From: Candidatus Obscuribacterales bacterium
Lineage (GTDB): Bacteria > Cyanobacteriota > Vampirovibrionia > Obscuribacterales > Obscuribacteraceae
NCBI GenBank assembly: GCA_021732565.1
Contig: JAKFUT010000084.1
Location: 1 to 49,025 of the forward strand
DNA length: 49,025 nt
Direction of reading: 5' to 3'
Both the position numbers and the translations under genes were made by a program. The notes below the pieces were generated by a model that worked only from the letters and a program-made list of their open reading frames with translations, was not told the DNA's origin and did no database searches. Positions 1 through 8,863 of the stretch are shown in pieces. Position 1 is the first letter of the stretch. Each line of letters begins with the position of its first letter.

Positions 1-426
1 ATGGCTTCTTGCGCCCCCCGTTCGTCAAATCGGGTAAGTCAGTCGGATAACGGGTTTCAGACTCTCTCTCGCTGGCGCCTTTCCCTTTTTGGAGTGGACG
101 TTCATCGGGGCGCCCGTCCGTCAAATCGGGTAAGTTAGTCGGGTGACGGGTTATAGAATCTTTCTCGCTGGTATATGTACCTTGTTGGCGCTCACGTTCA
201 GGGGAATCTGGCGATGGCTTCTTGCGCCCCCCGTTCGTCAAATCGGGTAAGTCAGTCGGATAACGGGTTTCAGACTCTCTCTCGCTGGCGCCTTTCCCTT
301 TTTGGAGTGGACGTTCATCGGGGCGCCCGTCCGTCAAATCAGGTAAGTTAGTCGGGTGTCGGGTTATAGAGTCTTTCTCGCTGGTAGATTTACCTTGTTG
401 GCGCTCGCGTTCATCGGAATCTGGCG
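1..426. repeat. Two exact-period 213-bp tandem repeats inside a coding region
   Basis: Copy 1 spans 1-213 and copy 2 spans 214-426. The period of 213 bp is 71 codons, so the reading frame of the minus-strand gene is kept. Each unit holds two diverged half-units; the shared core gtcaaatcgggtaag starts at 24 and again near 120. The two copies differ at only a few bases, and four of the six affected codons (at 128-130, 146-148, 158-160 and 194-196 of copy 1 against their partners) are synonymous on the minus strand. The array may continue beyond the left edge. Confidence 0.95.
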
Positions 427-634
427 ACGCCTTTTTGTGCTTCGGGCTTTCCAGCAATTCTGTGGCGCCGGGAAATCCTTGGGAGACCATTAAGTTATCG
501 CTGGACAATTTGAGAGCCTGTGCATCAGGTGGACCATTGCCACTGGTATATGACTCCTCCTGAAGCGCTTTCGTGGGATTATCCGATGCCGATTCAATTC
601 CATCGGTTCGCAACTCTTCAAAATCTTCCGGCAT
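1..634 (-). CDS. Hydrophilic protein with 71-residue tandem repeats (partial, C-terminus off the window)
   Basis: I read an open frame of 211 codons on the minus strand from ATG at 634 to the left edge with no stop. The start is supported by AGAGGGG, nine bases upstream of the ATG. The N-terminus begins MPEDFEELRTDG. After about 70 unique residues come two 71-residue repeats. Each repeat carries two copies of a motif of the type TRxPTxLPDLTxG separated by charged stretches rich in Glu, Arg, Lys, Ser and Pro. There is no signal peptide and no hydrophobic segment, so the protein is probably soluble and largely disordered. I do not recognise a family. Differences between the repeat copies are mostly synonymous, which argues that it is expressed and under selection. 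The true length and C-terminal domain are unknown. Confidence 0.8.
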   Translation of the reverse strand, partial: MPEDFEELRTDGIESASDNPTKALQEESYTSGNGPPDAQALKLSSDNLMVSQGFPGATELLESPKHKKASPDSDERERQQGKSTSEKDSITRHPTNLPDLTDGRPDERPLQKGKGASERESETRYPTDLPDLTNGGRKKPSPDSPERERQQGTYTSEKDSITRHPTNLPDLTDGRPDERPLQKGKGASERESETRYPTDLPDLTNGGRKKP

Positions 635-1924
635 CTTTATTATCCCCTCTGACTGTTTCGTCGAACTAACTTGTGGTTTATCTCTTGTTTCATGATGGTT
701 GCCTCAAGGGAGTTTGCCATTGAGGTTCAGAAAAATTTCTTCAATCGCAGGCATGCGCCACGTCGAATGGCTGGATGTTCATTTGAGTTTCAGCGCATGG
801 TGCCTTCGATACATCCAAGTTGCAACACTGATGCTACTCAATGCTAATGTTTTGCGATCAATCCTGATTGGACTAACATCTAGAGCCGGTTGTTCTCATA
901 GGTGAGTTCTCCATTTAACCCAAGTAAAGAACAAAAAGATTGTAGGGAGGTTGCACCTGGCCCAAACGAAATTCGGGCTAAGCCATAATCAAAAGAAATT
1001 GATCGACATCTGCGAAAACAGACTGGCTTCCTGGCAGTTACGCTCACCCGCTACGCCGCGAGGGGCAGCAAAGTATCCGAGCTTTCTGCGTTTATTCAGC
1101 CAACCCTGTTGATGGCGCGAAAGCCGTCTTCCCGAGTCCATCTCTTCCAACCAATAGCGTCAAGACAATTGAACCTGTGATACTCACCTCTTCTTTTCAT
1201 GGCGGTGTTGGAGCAACCCGAATTTGAAACTTCAGACTGAGTGTAGTTTGGGATTGTTACGCAAAAGTGACACGGCGCTACGATACGTGCGTGTATGCCG
1301 GTGCCCTGCAACAAAATTCGAAACGGTTATCCTGAGCTGACCTACACACCCAATAACCAAAAATTGAAACGCTTTGGCACCAACTAACGTTTCGGCTGAA
1401 CCCGCCCGGGGTCTGGCACATGACCCAACTGGAACTTGCCAATTTTTTCAACCTGACGATGGTGTGAAGTTTCCTTCGCCCTTCACCATCCAATCCGGAG
1501 TGTCTTACTTCGCGGCCGATCCTCAATCAGGTGGGGCACACAATGGGACTTAAGCCAAGGTCGACATGGTGACATTTGGAAGTTGGCTCAGCTATCTCAA
1601 GGCAACAGTTTTGAGCATTTCATTCGAGTCTCTCTCTTCCCTATCCCGCGGGCGAAATGCAAGTGGACTGATAAACTGGTGGAAGTGAATGAATTTGGCC
1701 GCCGTGGAAATTTTAGACAAATTGGGGTAGCAAACCGAGCGGACTACACTTTCAGGATTGGACGAGATGAACCGTTGAATGAGGCACACCTTATATCCAT
1801 TCTGATCCGAAGCGGTAGCGCAAGGACGGCCGTGGGCGGATCTTAAAAATGAGCCCCATTCGTGCTACCTTACTAGGATGAACCGGGCACCTTCCGGACA
1901 ATCCCGTATTGCACTTCGTCATGG
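635..1924. other. Long intergenic region, no supported gene
   Basis: This 1.3-kb stretch separates two divergently transcribed genes. It contains only short open frames (for example 699-905, 1096-1314, 1278-1526, 1583-1846) that lack a convincing ribosome binding site or recognisable protein sequence. It must hold the promoters of the genes starting at 634 (minus) and 1925 (plus), but I cannot place them with confidence. Confidence 0.6.
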
Positions 1925-3613
1925 ATGCAGGTCATGGCCGCTGTCAACAGAACGCGACAGAACAAAGGCTCCACTGACGTCCACGGGCCGCCCATTCTGG
2001 CTTGCATTGATATGGGAACGAACTCGTTTCACATGATCGTCTGCCAGGCGTCGGAATCGCGAGATCATTTTGAGGTCATTACCACGGTAAAAGAGGCTGT
2101 CCCTTTTTTCCGAAGAGCACTTACAAACCATACCATTGATGCTCCTGCCATGGCGTCTGCCTTGCGAATTCTGAAAGATATGCAAGAGAAGGCGCAGCAA
2201 CGGGGAGCGAGAAGAATAGTCGCCGTTGCCACATCTGCCGTTAGAGAATCGGACAATGGCGAAGCTGTCCTTCTTCGTGTGAGGGAAGAGCTAGGTCTTG
2301 ACGCGCGAATGATTTCCGGTCGAGAAGAGGCCCGGCTAATCTATCTAGGTGTGCTATGGAGCATGCCCGACCTGAAAGGAAAGTTTGCCATTATCGATAT
2401 TGGTGGTGGCAGCACCGAAGTAATAGTTGCAGACAGGCACCGCACTTGGTTCACCGAATCATACAAACTTGGTGCCGCCAGACTGACTCAGCGATTTTTT
2501 CGCAAGGAAAAACCGACTCCTCAGGAAATCAGAGAGCTGCATGATGAAGTTCGCGGCATGCTTCGGCCGGCTGCGGCCCGCTTATCCGAAATCGGAGGAT
2601 TCACTCAGCTGATAGGTACATCCGGCACGGTGCAAGCGCTGGCTAAACTGGCCAGGTCTCGCAACGAAGAACCTGATTCGGATTTGCACGGCTATAGAAT
2701 GGGATTGAACGATCTCGAAGAAATAGTTCAGTATCTAGAGGAACGATCCTTAAGCGGAGAGCGGATTAAAGACGTAAGCACAGACCGAAACCGCACCATT
2801 CTTTCAGGCTCCATTGTTTTGCTTGAAGCCATGCGTTCGCTAAACGTTGGTCAAATTATGGTGTGCACCTCCGCGCTACGCGAGGGCTACGTCGTCGATT
2901 TGTTCTTGCGCGAGGGCTGGCTGCAGGCTGGTCTGAATGAGCATTTGAATCCTCGATTGAAGAGCATCTATTCGCTTTTACAGAAATATCAAGCGAGCTT
3001 CGAACATGCCGAGCAAGTCACCGATCTAGCTGAGCAGATCTTTCATAAATTACGTGAACTCAAGCTGCACACTTATGATGATAATGCTTTGCATATGCTG
3101 CGTGCCGCTGCGATGCTTCACGACGTAGGCATGTTCGTAGGGCGCAACGGGCACCACAAACACTCCTATTATCTAATTAAGAACGGCGGATTGTTGGGAC
3201 ACTCGGAGGAAGAAGTGTCGGTCATTGCCAATATTGCCCGGTATCATAGAGGCAGTGAGCCCAAGGAATCTCACGAACCGTTTATTCAATTAACTGCGCA
3301 AGAAAAGAAAATGGTGGCCGATCTATCCGCCATTTTGCGGTTAGCCGAAGCGTTGGATCGAAGTCATCGCCAGGTTGTCCAACGAGTGGAATTTGATGTC
3401 ACTCCCGGTCGCACGAAAGACGAAAAAGCGTCGGTGTCACTGCTTATCTTCGTTCGTCCCGGCGAGAGCTGGGAGCCTGAGACCTGGGCGCTGAAGGAGA
3501 AGAAGGCCATGTTCGAGCGGCAGTTTGGTCTGCGACTGGCGTTTGAGGTCCGTGTCGATACAAGGTCCGTCAGCCCTCGCTCGACAAATGGTCGCGCTTT
3601 GCTTCAGGGGTAG
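1925..3613 (+). CDS. ppx: Ppx/GppA family exopolyphosphatase / pppGpp phosphatase with C-terminal HD domain
   Basis: The family hydrolyses terminal phosphates of polyphosphate, or converts pppGpp to ppGpp, in the cytoplasm. The first phosphate-binding motif of the ASKHA fold, IDMGTNSFHMIV, lies at residues 28-39. The second, AIIDIGGGSTEVIV, lies near 156-169. A C-terminal HD-type module contains LHDVG (His399, Asp400) followed by the HHKHS stretch. At 562 residues it matches the long Ppx form (about 500-560) rather than the short form of about 300. The start is uncertain between ATG 1925 and ATG 1934. It stands alone, with four palindromes just after its stop. Sequence alone does not decide between polyphosphate and pppGpp as substrate. 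Confidence 0.92.
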   Translation: MQVMAAVNRTRQNKGSTDVHGPPILACIDMGTNSFHMIVCQASESRDHFEVITTVKEAVPFFRRALTNHTIDAPAMASALRILKDMQEKAQQRGARRIVAVATSAVRESDNGEAVLLRVREELGLDARMISGREEARLIYLGVLWSMPDLKGKFAIIDIGGGSTEVIVADRHRTWFTESYKLGAARLTQRFFRKEKPTPQEIRELHDEVRGMLRPAAARLSEIGGFTQLIGTSGTVQALAKLARSRNEEPDSDLHGYRMGLNDLEEIVQYLEERSLSGERIKDVSTDRNRTILSGSIVLLEAMRSLNVGQIMVCTSALREGYVVDLFLREGWLQAGLNEHLNPRLKSIYSLLQKYQASFEHAEQVTDLAEQIFHKLRELKLHTYDDNALHMLRAAAMLHDVGMFVGRNGHHKHSYYLIKNGGLLGHSEEEVSVIANIARYHRGSEPKESHEPFIQLTAQEKKMVADLSAILRLAEALDRSHRQVVQRVEFDVTPGRTKDEKASVSLLIFVRPGESWEPETWALKEKKAMFERQFGLRLAFEVRVDTRSVSPRSTNGRALLQG

Positions 3614-4191
3614 CCGGTTTTAGCCTACCCTTGCTTTACTCGGTTAAGCCGGCATGTCGATGTCAACTCGAGACAGAATGGTCGGGAAACAGAATATTCC
3701 AGATTGGAATATTCTTGAGGGTACGATTATTCCAATCTGGAATAGTATTCCAATTTGGAATATTTTCGACGAAATTATATTCCAATCTGGAATATCCGGC
3801 TTTTGAAGCACGTCGACGCCGCGAGACATGAGAGGTTGCCCAAAAGGCACCAGAGCAAATCGGACTTCAACCGGGAAAGCAAGGTACCGTCGTTTTGCCG
3901 GGCTGTTCCATTGGCAGGAATGAAGACGGGCCGAGAGAACCGACATAGCCGACAGAGCCGCACGTACGAGAATGGTGTGGTTGGCGGCTGCTCTAAATCA
4001 TTTGTTTTGACTCTCGCCCGCCTGTGGTCTATCGTCTTATGTATTGACAATGCTCCCGAGATCTGTATTAATTGCCCTTAATGGAATGCTGTGTTCCGCA
4101 TGAATACAGCGTAGGTGAGGAATATTGTCAGAAGTCCCTGGAAACGGGGTTCTGGCTGGAAGGTGCCAAGTGCCCTTCGGGAGGCTTTTAG
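3614..4191. other. Intergenic region downstream of ppx
   Basis: The first 180 bases contain the palindrome cluster described separately. The rest shows no convincing gene. Open frames here on both strands are short, and the minus-strand one repeats I-P-D-W-N-I only because it reads through the palindromes. Confidence 0.6.
3696..3793. repeat. Cluster of four 15-bp palindromes, ATTCCA-N3-TGGAAT
   Basis: Copies are at 3696-3710, 3729-3743, 3747-3761 and 3779-3793. All have perfect 6-bp arms ATTCCA/TGGAAT around a 3-base centre (GAT, ATC, ATT, ATC). Copy 1 is the exact reverse complement of copies 2 and 4. Start-to-start spacings are 33, 18 and 32 bp. The cluster lies 83 bp past the ppx stop codon, so it is not an obvious promoter-proximal operator. 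It could be a protein-binding array or a small family of dispersed palindromic repeats. Confidence 0.85.
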
Positions 4192-4446
4192 ATGAGAGGC
4201 AGGACCTGGAAATTAGTTCTACTTGCACTGACCCTGCAAATTAGCACCGGAGCAGCATTTGCGGTTACAGGGGTAGACGCCTGTCTTCGCCCTGACGGTG
4301 TCGGTGACGAATCCACTGCCTCTGCAGCAGCCCCCGCAGAAGAAAGCGATTCAAGTGAGGGTGCCGGCGCTATCATTGTCACTATGCCAGATGGCAGTGG
4401 CGACGCTTTCGATGCCTCCAGCGGCGAATTATTCGACGCGGATTGA
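4192..4446 (+). CDS. Small secreted acidic protein of unknown function
   Basis: 84 residues. The ATG is preceded by GGGAGG about eight bases upstream. The N-terminus (MRGRTWKLVLLALTLQ) is a typical Sec signal sequence ending around ALA-like residues near position 25. The mature part is short and rich in Ala, Ser, Glu and Asp, ending in FDAD. No domain is recognisable. It is convergent with the SRPBCC gene, with about 35 bp between stops. Its small size keeps confidence moderate. Confidence 0.5.
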   Translation: MRGRTWKLVLLALTLQISTGAAFAVTGVDACLRPDGVGDESTASAAAPAEESDSSEGAGAIIVTMPDGSGDAFDASSGELFDAD

Positions 4447-4481
4447 GTCCAAACGGCAATCCGCCCGATCTAGTGAACGCT

Positions 4482-5225
4482 CTATTGAATTCCTGCTTCA
4501 GGCTTCCTTGCCACCGAATGCGGGTGAGCTTGCTCGGCCATCTTTCGGATGTTCTGCAAGCGGCGTTCCAGCTTCTTGCCCGTGACCATATCCTGCATAG
4601 TGCGGGGAATCGGCAATCCCATGTCGATATAAGAAGACAATTCCAAAATTGTGCCTCCTTCCCGCAACGCTGTAATTACCCAGCTCCCTTCCAGAGCTTT
4701 GAATCGCTCTGATTTTGTGAGCCAGTAGTCAATTCTGTGTCCCGGGATCTCCACGTTTTTCATTTCGCAGATGGCTGTTCCCACCACCGGGATCAACTGA
4801 AATTTCTGCTCCAGGGTGCTGGTATGGCCGTTGGTTTCCAGAACCTTGCTGTAGGCGAGGTCTGGATCCGTCTTTCGCTCTTCGTGAACCGTTTCCCACA
4901 CCACATGTGGTGCCGCTGCAATTTTGACTCGCGCCCGAACACGCTTGTGTCCGTTATGATCCAGCGTGCCAATCACAACTTGGTTCTTCTCGAGGAGTTC
5001 GCGCTCTTGTTTGCTGAAACTGGAAAGATCTATGGAGGGCGTCGCCGCTGCTGCTGATACTGGCAAGGCTGCTGTGGTACGGCCCGGTAGCTGAGCATGT
5101 TCGAAATGCTTGCTGATGGCGTCATTCTCTTCCGAACTGATGTCACCGGCCCGTGCATTTGCGAAACACAGCAGTGAGACGGGTATCAAGAGCGATACCG
5201 CCTTCTTTGTCGTAGATCTATTCAT
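4482..5225 (-). CDS. Secreted SRPBCC (START-like) domain protein
   Basis: About 247 residues with an N-terminal signal peptide (MNRSTTKKAVSLLIPV...ANARA). The SRPBCC-type region follows: RVKIAAAPHVVWETV near residues 100-115, then the EQKFQL strand and the long C-terminal helix LERRLQNIRKMAEQ that closes the hydrophobic cavity. Such folds bind lipids or aromatic polyketides. I chose ATG 5225, which has GGGGGG upstream; a TTG four codons earlier is the alternative. It is the last gene of a minus-strand series running from 7748, 95 bp after the ICMT-like gene. Ligand unknown. Confidence 0.75.
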   Translation of the reverse strand: MNRSTTKKAVSLLIPVSLLCFANARAGDISSEENDAISKHFEHAQLPGRTTAALPVSAAAATPSIDLSSFSKQERELLEKNQVVIGTLDHNGHKRVRARVKIAAAPHVVWETVHEERKTDPDLAYSKVLETNGHTSTLEQKFQLIPVVGTAICEMKNVEIPGHRIDYWLTKSERFKALEGSWVITALREGGTILELSSYIDMGLPIPRTMQDMVTGKKLERRLQNIRKMAEQAHPHSVARKPEAGIQ

Positions 5226-5320
5226 TGCGCCCCCCAACTAGTTTCCACCAACGCGATCGTGCCCCCCGCCGGGCTGCAGCAAAAATGCAGGCGGCGGGTA
5301 ATGGTTAATTCAGGCACCAA

Positions 5321-5977
5321 TTAGATTCCGATTGGAATGAATCGCGGAACGAGACGACGCCACTTCATGTCTTCAGCGTATTGTTTGTACTCAGGTCCGA
5401 GATTCTGTATAAGGATTGCTTCTTCGTACTTTGCCCGATTTAACCAGAGCGGTGCGACTACCGCTACGGTAAATGCTGCACATACCAGCGACCCGGATGC
5501 AAGACCTGCGCCCAGCACGCTCTGAATGATTCCCGAATATGCCGGGTGCATAACTAAGCCGAGCAAGCCATTCCGGCGCACTTTATGCCCGTCTAGAACT
5601 TCAGCATCGGTGGTGAAGCACTCTGCTAGCGAGATCCAGCCTCCCACCATAAATATCAGGCCGCTTATCAAAATTGCTATGCCTGTCCATTGCAGCAGGT
5701 CGCCGAATGGCGCAGGCATAATGATGGACTGGCTCAACAAACTAGGTTCAATTCCGCCGAGAACGCCATTGTTGGCAAGGTGAGCGAGCACGACCAGAAT
5801 TACGTTTATCAAAGTGGAGTACTGCGGTGCGCGTTGAATAAGAAAGTTCTTTTCATATAGAACGCCTTTACCGCGTCGAGCGAAACCTCGGTAAAGTACC
5901 GGCGCCGATATTACGGCTCCGATTGTCACAAGTACGGCTGTAGTGATCGTTGGCAAATTGACTTGCATGTTTAACAC
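5321..5977 (-). CDS. Isoprenylcysteine carboxyl methyltransferase-like (ICMT/PEMT) membrane protein
   Basis: 218 residues with four to five hydrophobic helices. The C-terminal third carries the ICMT/PEMT-type signature: MHPAYSG, then after two membrane spans a YEEAILIQNLGPEYKQY stretch, the usual SAM-binding and active-site region. Members methylate carboxylates or phospholipid head groups at the membrane, but many bacterial homologues have unknown substrates. It lies 36 bp downstream of the LolA/DUF1571-like gene and is likely cotranscribed. Length is normal for the family. Confidence 0.8.
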   Translation of the reverse strand: MLNMQVNLPTITTAVLVTIGAVISAPVLYRGFARRGKGVLYEKNFLIQRAPQYSTLINVILVVLAHLANNGVLGGIEPSLLSQSIIMPAPFGDLLQWTGIAILISGLIFMVGGWISLAECFTTDAEVLDGHKVRRNGLLGLVMHPAYSGIIQSVLGAGLASGSLVCAAFTVAVVAPLWLNRAKYEEAILIQNLGPEYKQYAEDMKWRRLVPRFIPIGI

Positions 5978-6013
5978 TTTAACCCCTCATCCTTTTTGAC
6001 TGAGAAATATTCC

Positions 6014-6913
6014 TTACAACTGGAAAAGACTATCGTTGAGTTCGGTATTAAGGTGTAGATTCCTCCAAACGGTGTGGGCAAAGAGTTTGCTGTCCTTATA
6101 ATCGAACCATTCCAGTGGAAGTAGGTTCTCCGGGTCGATGTAAGCTCGTTTCAAAAGCTGCTTCTTGGTGTTGTCTTCATAAAGCTCAACGACATAAACG
6201 GGCTTGGGTTGTCCTGTCACTTTTACTGCTGACCCGGTAACGAGGCTCTTTTTGCCTTCCTTTACAAAGTTCACCATTACCTGTGCCATGGAGTAGAAAT
6301 CTGAGTCAACCAGCGGATAACCATTGGCTCCCACTACCCAATCTGAATGCGCGTCTAATGTTGCGTTGATCTTGCTGAGCAAACCTCCTAAGTGACCTCG
6401 GACGCTACCGTTCTTAAGTAATACGGCCACCGATCCTTTTTTATAGTCGCCAACCTCTTCCGCGCGGATTAGTTTTGGCTTTTTAAAAAAGAAATTGACT
6501 TTCTCTTGAATACTCTTCTTATCCTTAAATACAATTTGTTCAGATTGAAACGAATATGTATGAAGGGCGTTGGCAGCCTCAGCCATTTCTTTTAGAAAGT
6601 CCATACCGTCTTCCGTGGCGTCCTGGCTTGCTTGTTGAGACACGGAAACGAGGCTCGTAACGTTGTGACGGGGGGCTTCGGGAATTTGGGAGCTTTCCGC
6701 CAGCCCGGCAGTGGTGAGTAAGAGGCATAGAATTGCTGCGTTGGCAAAACAGCACTGTATTACTACGGGGGTTATCGGGATACGCACGTAATTGTTGCCG
6801 CCGAGGATTGTATAAAGCTCAATACCGGGACTCTGCCGGGTGCTGAGATGCTCGAAAGCAAACCGCAGCAGCCCATTCATGCATTTGATAGCGTGTGGCT
6901 TGCTCAAATTCAT
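6014..6913 (-). CDS. Secreted LolA-like / DUF1571-like protein
   Basis: 299 residues as read from ATG 6913. A hydrophobic stretch at about residues 52-72 (CCFANAAILCLLLTTAGLAES) looks like the signal peptide, so the real start is probably internal near residue 45-50 and the first part may be untranslated. The mature region has the pattern of lipoprotein-carrier-like beta sheets: a helix with LHTYSFQSEQIVF, then FFFKKPKLIRAE, later YIDPENLLPLEWFDY. This resembles DUF1571 and LolA-fold proteins, which bind lipid acyl chains in the periplasm. Family assignment is by pattern only. Confidence 0.6.
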   Translation of the reverse strand: MNLSKPHAIKCMNGLLRFAFEHLSTRQSPGIELYTILGGNNYVRIPITPVVIQCCFANAAILCLLLTTAGLAESSQIPEAPRHNVTSLVSVSQQASQDATEDGMDFLKEMAEAANALHTYSFQSEQIVFKDKKSIQEKVNFFFKKPKLIRAEEVGDYKKGSVAVLLKNGSVRGHLGGLLSKINATLDAHSDWVVGANGYPLVDSDFYSMAQVMVNFVKEGKKSLVTGSAVKVTGQPKPVYVVELYEDNTKKQLLKRAYIDPENLLPLEWFDYKDSKLFAHTVWRNLHLNTELNDSLFQL

Positions 6914-7049
6914 ACCGTACGGAGACGCAGAGCTTAGCGAAAAGTGCCCTTGCGTGAGAAATTATGACATGCGCTATCGTGCCCGACCTTAGAGGAGTTC
7001 TATGCTGCCAAGATTGACGAGGTAAGTCGCCATGACAACTGCCCGGATC

Positions 7050-7748
7050 CTATCGTATTTCAACAGGGGAAGGCAGGCGTGTTTCCTCGGAAGGGCACTG
7101 CCAGACACGCATAAACGCTGTGAGTATTTCTTCTGCTGCTTCCGGAATTTCGTTGCCGGAAGAGTCCTCAATATCGCATAACATTCGCTTCATCCATATA
7201 GCATGTCGAGTGTGAGTCTTGGCATGAAGCCGTACCCAGGCCAGTCCCTCATCAGCAAGCTGCGGATCCACATTTCGCTCGAAATATTTTTCATATAGAG
7301 GAAGAGATGAACGAGAATACATAGTGGCAATTAGCTCAGCCGCTACGATGGCGTAAATCCCGTCAACATAAGTGCGCTGTTGACACATCTCCACCATTTT
7401 TTCGCGCAACACTTGTGTGTCCGGATTAATCGGGTAACTTTCGACTTCTTCAAGTGTCAACCCGGCCATTGGCATCTGCGCCGTAAATAATTGTTGGTAA
7501 TGTCTTTCATTATCTGAAAGCTGAGACAGCAAATTGCACGCTGCCTGCATATGCGACGGCACTTGCGATCTTACGGCCGCAATGTTGCGAGGAAGTTCAC
7601 GAATATATGGCCACAGGTCAAGAAGGATCTGACGCCCTCTGTAGCGCACCTTCGTCTCATCGGCTAAATCGACAAACCAGGGGCTGGTGGTGCATCCCCA
7701 GTTGATTCGATCCAGCAAAATGGGCATCCATCCTGGTAATGAGGCCAT
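7050..7748 (-). CDS. Haem-oxygenase-like fold metalloprotein (HDO / CADD-like oxidase)
   Basis: About 232 helical residues. The last core helix contains LHAKTHTRH: histidines at positions 0, +4 and +7. In haem-oxygenase-like di-iron oxidases such as CADD the equivalent is HxxxDxxH, so the second ligand is His here instead of Asp. Earlier candidate ligands are in SDNERHYQQLF and YAIVAAELIATMYS (Glu). These proteins use a non-haem metal centre to oxidise small molecules, for example in alkene or p-aminobenzoate formation; no haem ligand signature is seen. The start is ATG 7748, with a TTG at 7760 as alternative; the binding site is weak. It is first in the minus-strand arm of a divergent cluster. 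Substrate unknown. Confidence 0.65.
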   Translation of the reverse strand: MASLPGWMPILLDRINWGCTTSPWFVDLADETKVRYRGRQILLDLWPYIRELPRNIAAVRSQVPSHMQAACNLLSQLSDNERHYQQLFTAQMPMAGLTLEEVESYPINPDTQVLREKMVEMCQQRTYVDGIYAIVAAELIATMYSRSSLPLYEKYFERNVDPQLADEGLAWVRLHAKTHTRHAIWMKRMLCDIEDSSGNEIPEAAEEILTAFMRVWQCPSEETRLPSPVEIR

Positions 7749-7951
7749 GATCCGCAGCAAACCTTTCTATATAAGACATTTACGAGTATCTAATCTAACA
7801 CTAGCGGTCATAATAATATAGATGTCCATTCGTTAATTGACCTGTCATGTGAAGGGTTAACGCTAAAGCCTTTCGCGGTTTTCACCGTCTTGATAAAATT
7901 AATAGTTTGTTTCTGGGATGACAACATCTTTTCGATGAGTACCGCACTGGT

Positions 7952-8863
7952 TTGACTGACTTTACAACAACCTACACAACCCATCATTTCTCATCCGTGA
8001 ACTCGTCGCTTTGTACGGTTCGTGCGTCGGACGCAAGTGAGCATGTGGTACGTGAGTGGAGGCCGGCAGGTAACATGCGCGCCGTCCTTATTTATTTACA
8101 CGGAATTGAAGGCCACACCTTATGGTTTTCCGGCACTGCCGAGTATCTTGCATCTTGTGGAATACTCACCCGAGCAGTTGATCGTCGCGGATCGGGCCTC
8201 AGTAAAGAACGTCGTGGCGATATGCCTAACTTTCAAAGACTGATTAGTGATGTCGAAGACATCGTGGAAGATTCAGTTAAGAAAGGAGAGAATACGCCAA
8301 TCTTTCTTATGGCGAATTGTTGGGGCGCAAAGTTAGCCGCGCTTGTCTGCGGCAAGGACTCTGCAATTGCTTCAAAGGTGAGCGGGCTCGTCTTGAGTTC
8401 TCCTGCTGTGGCTGTAAAAATTGATCTGCCGTTGATAAAAAAAATTGAAATTCTCCTGCGCTTTGTGCTGTGCAACTTAAACCCGATAGACATTCCACTG
8501 GTTCCGGAAAATTTCACTGACAACCCGCAATTTCTATCCCTGATTCAAACAGATGAACTTCGGTTGCAAGAAGCGACCGCCCGCTTTCTAGTGGGCAGCT
8601 TTATATTGACGCAAATGTCTGCGCGCTGTTCACCGCAAATTGAAATGCCACTGCTGATTGTTCAGTCTGGCATCGACGATATTGTCGATATTGACGGCGT
8701 GAAAAAATGGTTCGAGCTTTCGCCTTCACCGGACAAGACAATGAAGATATTTTCCGGTGCAAGACATAGCCTCGACTTTCACCGGGAACCTTCCGAATAC
8801 CGCTCCGTCCTTTCCCAATGGCTTCTAGCGCGAGCCTGTCGTCCGGGTGAGGCGCACCCATGA
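7952..8863 (+). CDS. Alpha/beta hydrolase with cysteine nucleophile (monoacylglycerol-lipase-like)
   Basis: 303 residues. YLHGIEGH forms the oxyanion region. The nucleophile elbow, normally GxSxG, reads ANCWG with Cys123 in place of Ser. The acid is Asp242 or Asp243 in QSGIDDIVD, and the base is His272 in GARHS. The fold resembles lysophospholipase/monoglyceride lipase. Cys at this position occurs in dienelactone hydrolases and PHA synthases and often favours acyl transfer over hydrolysis. The TTG start is the first available and lacks a clear ribosome binding site, so the N-terminus may be a little shorter. The stop overlaps the next start by four bases (ATGA), showing translational coupling. 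Confidence 0.85.
   Translation: MTDFTTTYTTHHFSSVNSSLCTVRASDASEHVVREWRPAGNMRAVLIYLHGIEGHTLWFSGTAEYLASCGILTRAVDRRGSGLSKERRGDMPNFQRLISDVEDIVEDSVKKGENTPIFLMANCWGAKLAALVCGKDSAIASKVSGLVLSSPAVAVKIDLPLIKKIEILLRFVLCNLNPIDIPLVPENFTDNPQFLSLIQTDELRLQEATARFLVGSFILTQMSARCSPQIEMPLLIVQSGIDDIVDIDGVKKWFELSPSPDKTMKIFSGARHSLDFHREPSEYRSVLSQWLLARACRPGEAHP

Noticed and set aside
699..1846. Several short open frames (699-905, 1096-1314, 1278-1526, 1583-1846)
   Set aside because: None has a good ribosome binding site, family likeness or consistent composition. They are expected by chance in 1.3 kb.
3644..3946. Minus-strand frame with repeated Ile-Pro-Asp-Trp-Asn-Ile
   Set aside because: The repeated residues are only the translation of the ATTCCA-N3-TGGAAT palindromes. 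There is no binding site or other coding signal.
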